From the NCBI GenBank assembly GCA_036873755.1, contig JAVTVY010037159.1, positions 1 to 64,000 of the forward strand: a stretch of 64,000 nt of DNA, written 5' to 3'. Below are positions 35,701-41,612 of this stretch, piece by piece (position 1 is the stretch's first letter; every line of letters starts with the position of its first letter). The stretch is from Hanleya hanleyi. Taxonomy: Eukaryota > Mollusca > Polyplacophora > Lepidopleurida > Hanleyidae. Made by a program: the position numbers and the translations under genes. The notes beneath the pieces are model-generated. The model was not told the DNA's origin. It ran no database searches and was given only the letters and a program-made list of their open reading frames with translations.

Positions 35701-37983
35701 AAAAACTGAAGAAGAACAGTCAACAGCCATACGTTGTACGTATTGGTGATGTAAATGTTGAACAGGTTCCACATGAAAAATTACTAGGTTTGCATATTGA
35801 TGCCAATATGTCCTGGCAAACTCATGTCAATCATGTCTGTCATACCATATCAAGATTACTATCAGTACTGAGGAAGCACAAGCAGCTATTATCCGTAGAA
35901 ACTAGACTACTATTTTACAACAGTTTCATCTTGCCTCACATAAACTACTGCCTCAGCATTTGGGGAAACTGTTCAAACAGTCTAATTTGTAGAGTATCAA
36001 AACTTCAGAAGGCAGCAGCAAGGCTGATATTGAATGAAAATAATTTACCCCTTCTTCAGTTTTGTTTGCCAAACTAAAGTGGCAAACCCTTCCTGATTAT
36101 GTTAAATTCGTGAAGGCAGTAGAGGTGTACAAATCCATGACAAATGACTACCCCAATTATATGAGAGAACTGTTCTCGATTAATGACTCACATTATATGT
36201 CATTGAGATCCTCTTCCAAAAAGGCACTTCGAATTCCTTTCCCTCACTCTGAACTGTACAAGAAAAGTCTTAAATACTCTGGTGCGGTTCTATGGAATTC
36301 TTTAGAACCCGCAATGCAATGTGCTCCCTCAGTACGTTCTTTCAAACACATGTACATAAAGAACCTCAGTGACAGAAAATGATTGTTCAATCATTCAATT
36401 TTGTATTCTTCTCGTGACCATTCGTATGTATTCTCTGTATATAGTCATGGTAGTGCTTGTGTGAATTTGTGTTTTTGCCTGAGGGCCTCAGGGAAGATCA
36501 GCTTTTGCTGACTGAGTCAGATCATGTATTTGTTTACCCTCGTTAAATAAAGCTTATTATTATTATTATTATTATAAATGGCCATAGATTAGGGATGGAA
36601 ACTTTATTTTTCGACCACCGCACTGGAATATTCCAATTGTCGCTGGTGGCTATTGAACATACGAGTGAGATCTCTACCCCAACAGTGCATGAATGGTACC
36701 ACTCAAAACTATGCCAACAACCTTCTGAAAGCTATGGGGTAAAATAAATAAAATAAATGTACGAAACGGTGGCCAAATAGTAGCGATGTGTCGCCACGCA
36801 ACTATCTTATCATAACGTAACATAAATGGCGGACCCATGTGTTCGTATTGAGATAGACTTGAACTCTAGACTCCACGATGGCTCAAAGAGCATATGTATA
36901 CTTACATCTCCGCGCCTTTTCATATCAAGTTCTTCGTCATTTGATTCTATGTCGTCTGAGGAAAATGAGTTATGCTTGTAAGTATCAGATTCTCGAGCCA
37001 CCAATTTGTTTGTATATTCTGCAGAGAAATCACAAAGCTATTGGATAAGAAGAGAACAAACTTTAAAGAAAACTGAAACAGTCCAGGATCACTCCATAAT
37101 ATATGATCATGACGATGGTCGTGATATTATAATAATTTTTTTGATTTCCTTATCTATACACATGAGATTTAGCCAATATAACAAAATAGATCGTTAGCTC
37201 AATATTGACAGTTTCCATCATTTTAAAAAGGTTGCAAATTAGCGTTACCTCATTCTTGATATGCATTTCGGTTGTTAACAATGCGATTCGTCTTTATGCA
37301 TAGTTTGGTATTCATTGTTATTGTAATTTTAATTATCAGCGAAGTTCTATTGACGACGCTGAAGTTTGAACACTCAAATTGGATTTGGTTAGACTTCGGT
37401 GTGAATGGTAGCTCGCTCAATAAAGACTTCATAAGAGTGCATTGTCTATCCATTCCACAATGAACTGCATATTCAGGAGAAACAGTAGAAATACATTCTG
37501 TTGTTTATTGCTAAAGTCTGGATTAAAAATATCAGGTAGAAATGATGATCAATTTATGGATCACTGAAAAGTTCCACGGATTGAATCAAACGCTGATTTA
37601 TCACAAGTATAAAAGTAGACTACTAGTTACAATGAATTGAATGTTGCATTAATTAAATTGGACAGACTGTAGCATAAATTTCTTCATAATATCGTTCAAT
37701 AGTGCTTCAGTTCTACACTGTCCCTTCCTTCCAAAATCATGTTCTTTTCCGTTTTTATCTTCCAAACTTTAACCTTTTCCCGTTTTACAGCACACCCGAG
37801 TGTAGATAACTTGTGAGATTCAGTTCACCTTTAGGAATTGCACAGTGGTATCGCTATTTAAATGATCTTACTTGTATCCAATTGTGTTCTTTCTTCTTTT
37901 TCCGGATTGTCCGTTAACACACACGAGATCCCAGCACACACCAGGAATATTGCACCAAATATAAGAGCCTTCCTGAATGCCAT
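5657..37983 (-). CDS. Two-CAP-domain secreted protein with ShK and EGF-like modules (17 exons assembled, 3' end open)
   Basis: This is a predicted secreted multidomain protein of the CAP/CRISP superfamily. Reading the minus strand, the exons are 37983-37872, 37018-36906, 34617-34438, 29055-28971, 27455-27283, 26198-26104, 24377-24292, 22179-22066, 21160-21039, 20148-19975, 19342-19258, 15076-14901, 14215-14124, 12488-12400, 11897-11799, 7812-7684 and 5755-5657. Summed lengths (2023 nt) keep one frame for 674 codons without a stop and every junction has GT/AG. Order: signal peptide (1 to about 22), acidic linker, CAP1 (about 76-281), ShK (about 282-319), Thr/Pro linker (about 320-360), CAP2 (about 361-565), EGF (to 598), ShK (to 641), EGF (to 674). 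The last exon ends in phase 1, so at least one more exon is missing. The function is unknown; CAP proteins are usually extracellular and stabilised by disulphides. Confidence 0.85.
5954..7611. mobile_element. TA-flanked DNA element with long inverted repeats (about 1.66 kb), non-autonomous
   Basis: The left end TACAGGGTGATTCAAAAG (5954) and the right end CTTTTGA-like complement (TTTTGACTCGCCCTGTA, to 7611) are inverted, and similarity of the arms continues inward for about 330 bp (for example 6120-6215 against 7375-7460). TA at both ends and the ACAGGG terminus suggest a Tc1/mariner-superfamily target. No transposase ORF is present. It lies in the intron between exons 17 and 16, just before exon 16. 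Confidence 0.75.
6330..7150. repeat. About 314-bp tandem repeat inside the TA element
   Basis: Blocks around 6377-6540 and 7005-7150 (GCATATCC, GAAGCCGATTGG, GGCGGCCATCTTGGATTT) and around 6585-6660 and 6893-6960 (TCGGATTTTCA, ACGGATTT, AAGTGACTA) recur at multiples of about 314 bp. The unit resembles the 157-bp satellite at 1-3232 in its CCATCTTGGATTT block and its AAACTTGG-CACA-GTTC block. Confidence 0.6.
7684..7812 (-). CDS. CAP gene exon 16: second ShK domain
   Basis: It encodes PPCELEDDEQRC and SCPQMCGLC, a six-cysteine ShK module, phase 1-1. The acceptor CCTTTTCAG is good. The donor G|GTTTAA is weak but gives the right phase. Confidence 0.83.
7944..8512. repeat. 27-bp minisatellite, about 20 copies
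   Basis: Near-perfect units of GGTAACCGAGTACATGCTTC plus GATATAT. The unit is a multiple of three and open in several frames, so it yields repetitive ORFs on both strands that are not genes. A few units have short insertions (for example CCGTAACTGAG at 8080) or truncations (8320). Confidence 0.95.
8520..11798. other. Intron between exons 15 and 16: no gene seen
   Basis: It holds the 31-bp minisatellite and a hexanucleotide run (ATCCTG, about 11595-11620). Around 9060-9180 and 9720-9830 there are TCGA-rich degenerate repeats. The ORFs look random. Confidence 0.6.
10058..10340. repeat. 31-bp minisatellite, about 9 diverged copies
   Basis: Unit core TTTACCTGAGATTATCGTCG then TGATGAAGTAA. Copies vary by 10-25 percent by eye, so it is older than the 27-bp array. 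Confidence 0.85.
11799..11897 (-). CDS. CAP gene exon 15: EGF-like module
   Basis: A 99-bp phase 1-1 exon encodes DCGRTVCPENGW, then TCVCMC and a terminal PCG, a compact EGF-like pattern. The acceptor is TCTTCCAATAG and the donor TGTG|GTGAGT. It has the same size and phases as exon 17. Confidence 0.83.
12400..12488 (-). CDS. CAP gene exon 14: CRISP-like hinge (CSECPNHCSDGLC)
   Basis: The acceptor is GTTATTTCAG and the donor TGTG|GTAAGA. It starts in phase 2 and ends in phase 1. It has YPYGVGNPCSECP followed by C-x4-GLC and is the counterpart of exon 7. Confidence 0.9.
13025..13441. mobile_element. MITE-like element with AGCCC-TACTCACACTACGAACA termini
   Basis: The left end AGCCCTACTCACACTACGAA and the right complement (to 13441, ending GTGTGAGTTGGGCT) form inverted ends of about 40 bp including TGTTGTATTAGAACA. 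It has no transposase. It sits in the intron between exons 14 and 13. Confidence 0.75.
13442..13612. mobile_element. Truncated second copy of the same MITE family
   Basis: 13442-13612 repeats, partly in inverted order, the internal GCCGCGATCAAGCAGC block of 13318-13340, and ends with the same right terminus (GTAGTGTGAGTTGGGCT). A third terminus fragment (ACTACGAACATTTTGTTGTA) lies at 13003-13022. This is a nested cluster. Confidence 0.65.
14124..14215 (-). CDS. CAP gene exon 13: CAP2 (RIGCGFSRC ... FCNY)
   Basis: The acceptor is ATCATATAG and the donor GG|GTAAGT. It starts in phase 0 and ends in phase 2. It encodes MADTVRIGCGFSRC and FYFCNYFPG, the counterpart of exon 6. Met stands where most CAP proteins have Trp. 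Confidence 0.9.
14901..15076 (-). CDS. CAP gene exon 12: CAP2 core, GHYTQ replaced by RDYIQ
   Basis: It contains VIGQN, WKRVIQKWKDESRDY and ends in TRDYIQ at the place where exon 5 has GHYTQ. The second CAP histidine is therefore lost, while the acidic residue of the helix remains. Acceptor GATTGGCAG, donor CAG|GTATAT. Confidence 0.88.
15077..19257. other. Intron between exons 12 and 11: degenerate repeats
   Basis: 15450-15960 and 18640-18840 contain scattered copies, on both strands, of short CGCCATCTAAA and GATGGTGGC motifs. 17810-18430 has recurrent TATAGGAT motifs. The foldback at 16955-17331 is listed separately. No coding exon was seen. Confidence 0.5.
16955..17331. mobile_element. Foldback element, arms about 110 bp
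   Basis: The left arm 16955-17072 (GGTCGGGGAAAAGTGCCTCT onward) and the right arm 17216-17331 are near-perfect reverse complements around a spacer of about 145 bp. Both arms translate to the same peptide fragments on opposite strands, which explains two similar spurious ORFs. A diverged relative is at 31398-31722. Confidence 0.85.
19258..19342 (-). CDS. CAP gene exon 11: CAP2 (WDDLLAAQAQKW)
   Basis: This 85-bp exon, phase 0 to 1, is identical in length and phases to exon 4. It has W-D-D-LLAAQAQKW, Cys and RDPNRR. The acceptor is CTCCTACAG and the donor CCAG|GTAGCC. Confidence 0.88.
19975..20148 (-). CDS. CAP gene exon 10: CAP2 start (SQHNRIRARV)
   Basis: The acceptor CACATTTTCAAAG follows a pyrimidine tract and the donor is TTG|GTATGT. 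It keeps the C-x12-C pair around PGHVFC and the HN-x-IRARV helix of exon 3. The reading frame stays open upstream to an ATG at 20244, but the acceptor and its phase 0 match to exon 3 favour an internal exon. Confidence 0.87.
20336..20514. mobile_element. Short inverted-repeat element (about 178 bp)
   Basis: The termini TGGTCGCTCTGACC (20338) and GGTCAGAGCGACCA (20501) are perfect complements. A second inner pair (ACGTGACC, GGTCACGT) extends the hairpin. It lies about 190 bp upstream of exon 10 on the gene strand. Confidence 0.7.
21039..21160 (-). CDS. CAP gene exon 9: Thr/Pro-rich linker
   Basis: The open stretch from the acceptor CCACTAACAG to the donor ACG|GTAAAC encodes about 40 residues dominated by Thr and Pro (for example VPTTEVTTTPVTPFPEITT), a likely O-glycosylated spacer. 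It starts in phase 1 and ends in phase 0, which is what is needed to join the ShK exon to the second CAP domain. This is the main evidence that the two CAP halves belong to one gene. Confidence 0.75.
21510..21865. mobile_element. Palindromic MITE with TA target site
   Basis: Long near-perfect arms: 21510-21590 (CACTCTCAGAAATATTCAGG onward) matches the complement of 21785-21865. TA flanks both ends (21508-21509, 21866-21867). The middle is also made of CCTGAAATTCAGG palindromes. The Tc1/mariner type is inferred from the TA. It lies in the intron between exons 9 and 8. Confidence 0.85.
22066..22179 (-). CDS. CAP gene exon 8: first ShK domain
   Basis: A phase 1-1 exon holds one six-cysteine ShK (SXC) module ending CPHLCELC. 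The acceptor is GATATTTTAG and the donor GAAG|GTAATT. ShK modules often follow CAP domains in secreted animal proteins. Confidence 0.9.
22180..24291. other. Intron between exons 8 and 7: nothing clear
   Basis: Phases (1 to 1) would allow an unseen extra module here, such as an EGF matching exon 15, but I found none. Only short random ORFs and a His/Asn-rich low-complexity translation near 23490-23540. Confidence 0.5.
24292..24377 (-). CDS. CAP gene exon 7: CRISP-like hinge (CHDCLNRCDNGLC)
   Basis: The acceptor is CTGATTCAG and the donor TGTG|GTATTT. It starts in phase 2 and ends in phase 1. It encodes PYTEGERCHDC followed by C-x3-C-x4-C, the typical hinge that closes a CAP domain in CRISP proteins. 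Confidence 0.88.
25415..25548. repeat. 67-bp tandem duplication
   Basis: Two nearly identical copies of TTCATTTCGAGCACCTTGGG and the following bases (25415 and 25482), differing by about one base: a very recent duplication. Confidence 0.9.
25615..26070. mobile_element. Foldback element adjacent to CAP exon 6
   Basis: The outer ends TGATAGTCACACATGCCGTT (25615) and their imperfect complement (GGAATGTGTGACCATCA, to 26070) continue inward as inverted arms for about 200 bp, with ACGATAGACGCCAT and ATGGCGTCTACCGT near the centre. It ends about 33 bp from the 3' end of exon 6. Confidence 0.75.
26104..26198 (-). CDS. CAP gene exon 6: CAP1 (RIGCGYSEC ... ACNY)
   Basis: The acceptor is TTACTTTCAG and the donor GG|GTACGA. 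It starts in phase 0 and ends in phase 2. It encodes RIGCGYSEC and YACNYALG, the conserved GCG and CNY blocks after GHYTQ. The usual Trp after GHYTQ is replaced (LVLAGAS). A foldback element starts about 30 bp past the donor. Confidence 0.88.
27283..27455 (-). CDS. CAP gene exon 5: CAP1 core (GQN, WAEEA, GHYTQ)
   Basis: The acceptor is ATTTTGCAG and the donor CACACAG|GTAATT. The exon holds VGQNLA, the conserved acidic YWAEEANNY and the CAP signature GHYTQ. With the His of exon 3 these supply the classic CAP tetrad residues. Confidence 0.92.
28971..29055 (-). CDS. CAP gene exon 4: CAP1 (IWDERLAEVAQKW)
   Basis: This 85-bp exon, phase 0 to 1, carries the CAP helix with W-D-x-x-LA-x-x-A-x-x-W, then Cys and HDKERR. 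The donor is CCCG|GTGAGT. It has the same length and phases as exon 11. Confidence 0.9.
29240..29515 (-). mobile_element. Retroelement 3' fragment, family A
   Basis: The sequence GTCTAGTCCGTCATTCAATA and what follows matches, in reverse, the 3' part of the better copy at 33170-33995. It is a dispersed repeat in the intron between exons 4 and 3. Confidence 0.55.
29940..30480 (-). mobile_element. Retroelement C-terminal fragment, family A
   Basis: The minus-strand translation has YGVYISRLIAFARSCVECD, a block I know from C-termini of reverse-transcriptase polyproteins common in mollusc genomes (recall, not searched). It is followed by the same 3' region as other family A copies (FYVYSDLF). Several frameshifts. 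Confidence 0.55.
31398..31722. mobile_element. Diverged relative of the 16955 foldback
   Basis: The left arm has AAAATGGAGGTAAAAAGTTC and CGTTTTT; the right arm has AAAAACGGCC and TTTTACCTC-AAAAGTAGAG, the same motif order as the arms at 16955-17331. Confidence 0.6.
31750..31910 (-). mobile_element. Retroelement 3' fragment, family A
   Basis: The sequence CAGTATTCAGCCGTCGTCCA onward parallels 29260-29360, in the same orientation, adjacent to the foldback relative. Confidence 0.45.
32351..32852. mobile_element. Relative of the TTAA-flanked MITE, reverse orientation
   Basis: The right end GCCTAGCAGGG is followed by TTAA (32853-32856). The interior (GACGTCACAGTAACGTCA, CTGATGTGAAATAAAATA) is the reverse complement of parts of the element at 56872-57591 and the copy near 58550. 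A 13-base G run lies at about 32376. Confidence 0.6.
33170..33995 (+). mobile_element. Retroelement C-terminal region, family A, best-preserved copy
   Basis: Across frames the plus strand reads LDLYLEKPTL, RQERDDYYFD, then HLVAFSRSCVKCDDFNQRHK and DDTYRMLKAKYEHS, in the order of the conserved C-terminal block of a mollusc-abundant retroelement polyprotein. A 3' region with CCCGGGGCTAGGG follows. It is frameshifted and non-functional. Confidence 0.6.
34438..34617 (-). CDS. CAP gene exon 3: CAP1 start (QQHNHIRARV)
   Basis: This 60-codon exon, phase 0 to 0, encodes a Cys pair (C-x12-C around PGHTMC) and the first CAP helix with the conserved HN motif and IRARV. The donor is G|GTAAATA. The acceptor used (GATCGACAG) has a poor pyrimidine tract, because the 5' end of an antisense LINE lies within about 20 bp. 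The match to exon 10 is clear. Confidence 0.85.
34620..36077 (+). pseudogene. LINE reverse transcriptase, truncated and frameshifted
   Basis: The domain order is a connection region (DIANEFNNFF), fingers (YRPISILPTISKILEK), palm (GFRPKHSCQTALTKL, FRKAFD, GVPQGS, YADD) and thumb. The RT core itself is open over about 480 codons, so the insertion is fairly young. The frame breaks near 36060 in the conserved C-terminal region. Confidence 0.85.
34630..36576 (+). mobile_element. 5'-truncated LINE (CR1/L2-like), antisense in the CAP gene
   Basis: One open frame to 36077 encodes a reverse transcriptase (palm motifs QGSVLGPFLFILYVNDL and YADDATL). A frameshift near 36050-36077 passes to a second frame ending at 36382. 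The endonuclease and 5' part are absent. After a short 3' UTR (AAATAAAGC) the element ends in an ATT microsatellite (36556-36576). The first codons of the long ORF (from 34566) are antisense CAP exon 3 sequence, not LINE. The clade is recall; RTE or Jockey relatives are less likely. Confidence 0.85.
36062..36382 (+). pseudogene. LINE C-terminal segment after the frameshift
   Basis: The frame carries KLKWQTLPDYVKFVKAVEVY and later SGAVLWNSLEPAMQ, the usual tail of CR1/L2-type RT proteins, then TGA at 36380-36382. Confidence 0.8.
36906..37018 (-). CDS. CAP gene exon 2: acidic spacer
   Basis: The acceptor is TTTCTCTGCAG and the donor GTAAGT. It starts in phase 1 and ends in phase 0. It encodes a Ser/Asp/Glu-rich stretch ending in MKRRGD, a possible basic processing point before CAP1. 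No domain is recognised. Confidence 0.75.
37872..37983 (-). CDS. CAP gene exon 1: signal peptide
   Basis: ATG at 37983 opens a classic signal peptide (MAFRKALIFGAIFLVCAGIS). A short acidic mature start follows. The donor is A|GTAAGA, phase 1. A TATA-like AATATAATAC lies about 85 bp upstream (near 38070), compatible with a core promoter. The exon joins exon 2 in frame. Confidence 0.85.
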
Positions 37984-37999
37984 TGTTCCGGCAAACACG

Positions 38000-39300
38000 G
38001 TTCAAACAGATCTGCCAGGATATACGACTTTCTGCTGCTTCTTCATCAGCAAAATGTGGCCGTATTATATTTTGCACTGGTATTAATTACTTGTTTGAAG
38101 CAGCAATAAATTCGTGCAAACTGATAACTAATTAAGTACTTTGTAAGCAATTATATCGTGATATAAACCGATAATTACACGAATATACGGATGGATCGGC
38201 GACAAGTCTAGCGGTAGAATTTACAAACAGAGAATGTTAACGCTATGGGGTCCCATGTCGCATCGTTTGACAATATTATCACCTGTGCAGGTTAAATGTT
38301 TTTCTTCAAATGACATTGCATACCCACATGTATTTATCTGTATACTTGAGGACTACATCGGACAGAATATGATAGAAAAACTTGTTTCCATAGTTTCACT
38401 ATCATAAAGTAGTATCTTCGGAATTACGCTGCTGCCCAGAAAGTATGAACATTCCGTCATCGTATCTGATAATCAATGGGTTCGAAATAATCTAATGACA
38501 GATCGGTGAATACATGTATATATAGTTATCGACAGGTCATTGTGTTTGGGTACACATTATAACAGCCTTAGCGTTTATTTGTGCAATAACAGGTGGAAGA
38601 TACAATACAGGCTTCATGTCTGAGATTCAATGAGGTAGTCGGTCTCCACAATGAGCATCCTGGGCCAATAATCTAAAGCACACCATAGAGCTTTTCACAG
38701 TGTGGACGCTCCGCATTTGTTATACATCGTAGAGATAACACATCCAGGTCAGTCAGACACTACGTGGTCAGATAATTCCTGGCAACTGTCATTTTATCAG
38801 GACCTGGGAAGATGACATGTCCCCATACAATATGCCCAAGGTGCAAGGTCTCATGGGTAAAACATATATTAGTAGACTCGTTTGCAGTCGGAGACTGGAT
38901 TCCCGTAAGCTGCCAAACAAGATATACGTGACGAAAGGACTTGAGGCTCTATCTCGTGTGACAAACAAATTTCAATATTGTATCTTTATGCAGTGCAAAA
39001 CACGTTTCACTCTTGGGAAATGCTTTTCCATATATCGGATTTTCTTCAAGAAACTATCACTACCGGTATCCGCAAACCCAAAGAAATTCGAAAGGAGACC
39101 GTGATGCTAACGGTATTATACAGGCCAAAACCGATAAACTGCCTGGTAAATTACATGTACTGAGCCTATAAGAAAACTGGCTTATACAAAAAAAAACCAT
39201 TTATCAGAATTTATTTCTTCCGGTTGTTAAGTGCCTGAGAATATAGATGGAAGATAACAATAGATTTTCCATATGTTTGTTTTGTAACTGTGGTAATTTC
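38000..39300. other. Upstream flank of the CAP gene
   Basis: Contains the probable TATA box near 38070 and otherwise no supported gene. The short plus-strand ORFs at 38817-39163 lack any recognisable pattern. Confidence 0.5.
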
Positions 39301-39339
39301 AGCTACCTAGATATTAGCCAGTATAGTGGACAGGCTTAC

Positions 39340-39640
39340 CTGCCGGTTAAAACCCCGAGAGAAGCAGTCTATCACGTCTTGTCAGTCCAAGGTCCAGTAT
39401 CTTCTCTGGCTTCTTTTCCAAGCCCGCGAGTTACTCTCATTGGCTAGAGGGCAATCAGCGCTCTCTACCAAGGGGAGAGAGAGGAGACAACTCTTGTAAT
39501 AATAAAGCACTTGTCTCCCCTGCATCACTGACCTAATGTTCGTTAATAGTCTGTTATAATCTATTACTGATAAGTGAGAAAACCTATTCTCACTACACCC
39601 TTCTCCCTTTTCTTTTTTGGGGAAGGGCATACCGGCGACT
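39340..39640 (+). repeat. LTR-like segment with primer-binding-like tail (tentative)
   Basis: An AATAAA signal (about 39501) lies 120 bp before a motif ACCGGCGACTGACAG, which resembles a Gypsy-type primer-binding region. A similar motif in the other orientation (ACCAGCGACAGC, about 43550) precedes the gag gene. The two bracket 39340-43575. No second LTR copy was confirmed. Confidence 0.25.
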
Positions 39641-39979
39641 GACAGAGTCTAAAACTCCAGCAAAGTATTCCCAATGATAAAAAACATACCATAAAAGTAC
39701 GAAACTGTACCTAAAGCTTTCTCTACTTTGAACTGGACTAAAAACCGGACATAACCTAAGAACAAACTACGTAATATTAGTCCGACAATAAAATACCCAA
39801 CCCCAGATCATGGAAGCTGATCTCTAACCCCAACCCTCAGGTCGATTTTTCAGCAGACCTCTAATTTCCCAAAGGAGCTGGAGCGAACTGGCCCACTTTT
39901 GGTACCAGTCCGACTCACTCTGGGATCTACCTTTCCCCCCAACCTCCCCTTCCCCTCATAAATTAAGGGCTCACTCAAT

Positions 39980-40440
39980 TTTATAATCTGTCAGCCCCTC
40001 TTAAAGTGAGAGGCTGGCTACACTATACAGCCTGTCAAGAAACAGACCAACTAATGAAATAATTGCCAGACTGTCCTACATTGAGGGACGGACTATATCA
40101 GACAATCTAACAAGTTTTGACTAACGACAATAGCGATAATAACTTTTAGACTGTCAGCACTCGTTGAGAGCTTGCTCAGTTTGAAAACCTATCAGTCCCT
40201 AATAAATTGAAAGACTGGCTACAATATACAGCCTGTCAAGAAACGGGGTGATCAAGAAGTAACTGCCAGACTCTCCTAAATTGAGGGACTGGCTATATCA
40301 GATATCCCATCAAGAATAGTCTGACTTAGGCAATAATTGCAAGACACTCAGTCTCTCATTAGTTGATTGACTGGCTAGCGAACATAGTCTGACTAAAACA
40401 GTAACTGCCTGTCAGTCCTCCATGCATTGTGGGACTACTC
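39980..40440. repeat. About 200-bp tandem repeat (two subunits of about 100 bp)
   Basis: GGCTGGCTACACTATACAGC at 40011 recurs as GACTGGCTACAATATACAGC at 40211. Between and after them diverged half-units carry ACTGGCTA, CAGACT and GTCAGTC. Confidence 0.7.
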
Positions 40441-40889
40441 ATATAGCTCAAGGCTTCAGGAAACCAGTATCCTCTGTATTCATCAACAGAGACACACACA
40501 TGAAGAATCAACGCATGTGAAACACCCGTGCACAAGGTGCCGCTAACACGTCAACTCAACATGTGGATGAAGCTGCAGGAGCAGAAGGAATATCGAAATC
40601 CAATGAACAGAAGTGCACTGCGTTGCTAATGTTACCGCATTGCCAATGATGAATTAGCCAGGGTCTGAATAAACATATCCAAAATGATCCCCGAATTTGA
40701 TCAGACATAGTGCTTCACAGCGAGTACTTTACCAAACAAGGTCAAGGCTTGTCCGATGTCTGACTTTTATTTCAGACCCTGATTCATTAAATTTAAACCG
40801 GGATGACAAACACTGGCACATATCTCACTGGGGCTTCCATAGAGAAGACACAAGCAGAGTTGCGGCCACAAACTCCTCTGGCCCTGTGC

Positions 40890-41600
40890 CTCCAACATAG
40901 ATCGCCCCGTCATTCTCTCCCCTTGTTAAATCATCCCTCACAATTCGCACTCTCCTCGGCAAAAACTTATGTAGCATCCAAGTACCTTACATTTAACACC
41001 ATTTAACCATTGCCGAATGATGTGCCAACCGTGAGGGCTGAACCCACAGATAAAATTTAACCCAACCCACCATTCCACAACCCCATTCACTCCACTTTCA
41101 CTCAAGCCTTTCTCCTAAGCCCTAAAAAGTTGAACATATCTCCATCACACCACCACGCAACACACACTGCACATTTTTCCAACACACATCCCATTCTCCC
41201 AACACACCAACTGTTCTAAAATAGGTACACACACCACACTCTACTGAACACTCAATCTACCAAAAATAATCATTCTAAAATATAGGCCCACACATCACAA
41301 ATCAACCAACACATCATTATCCAACACCCCACATCATTATTCAACATCCGCACATATCACAGATTTCTTGCCCGACATTTTATCATTTTTTTATCTTTCC
41401 CCCCAAAAACCAAAAAACAACCTACACAACATCAAACCAAAATGCCACATCACCTACATCAAAATACAAAGACATCACCAACATCAAAATCAATTCAAAA
41501 CAGTGTGCTAGATGGCACCATATGCCAATGCCCACTGTCAATCTGCATTGCTCCCTAACATTACCAATGCTAAAACCGAACAAAACTAAGGCACTGTCCA
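40890..41600. other. A/C-rich low-complexity region downstream of gag
   Basis: The plus strand is strikingly poor in G, with CACACA, CATCATT and AACACA motifs and no gene. The same bias recurs at 43640-44400 on the other side of the gag gene. Confidence 0.6.
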
Positions 41601-41612
41601 AACCGGTCAGCA

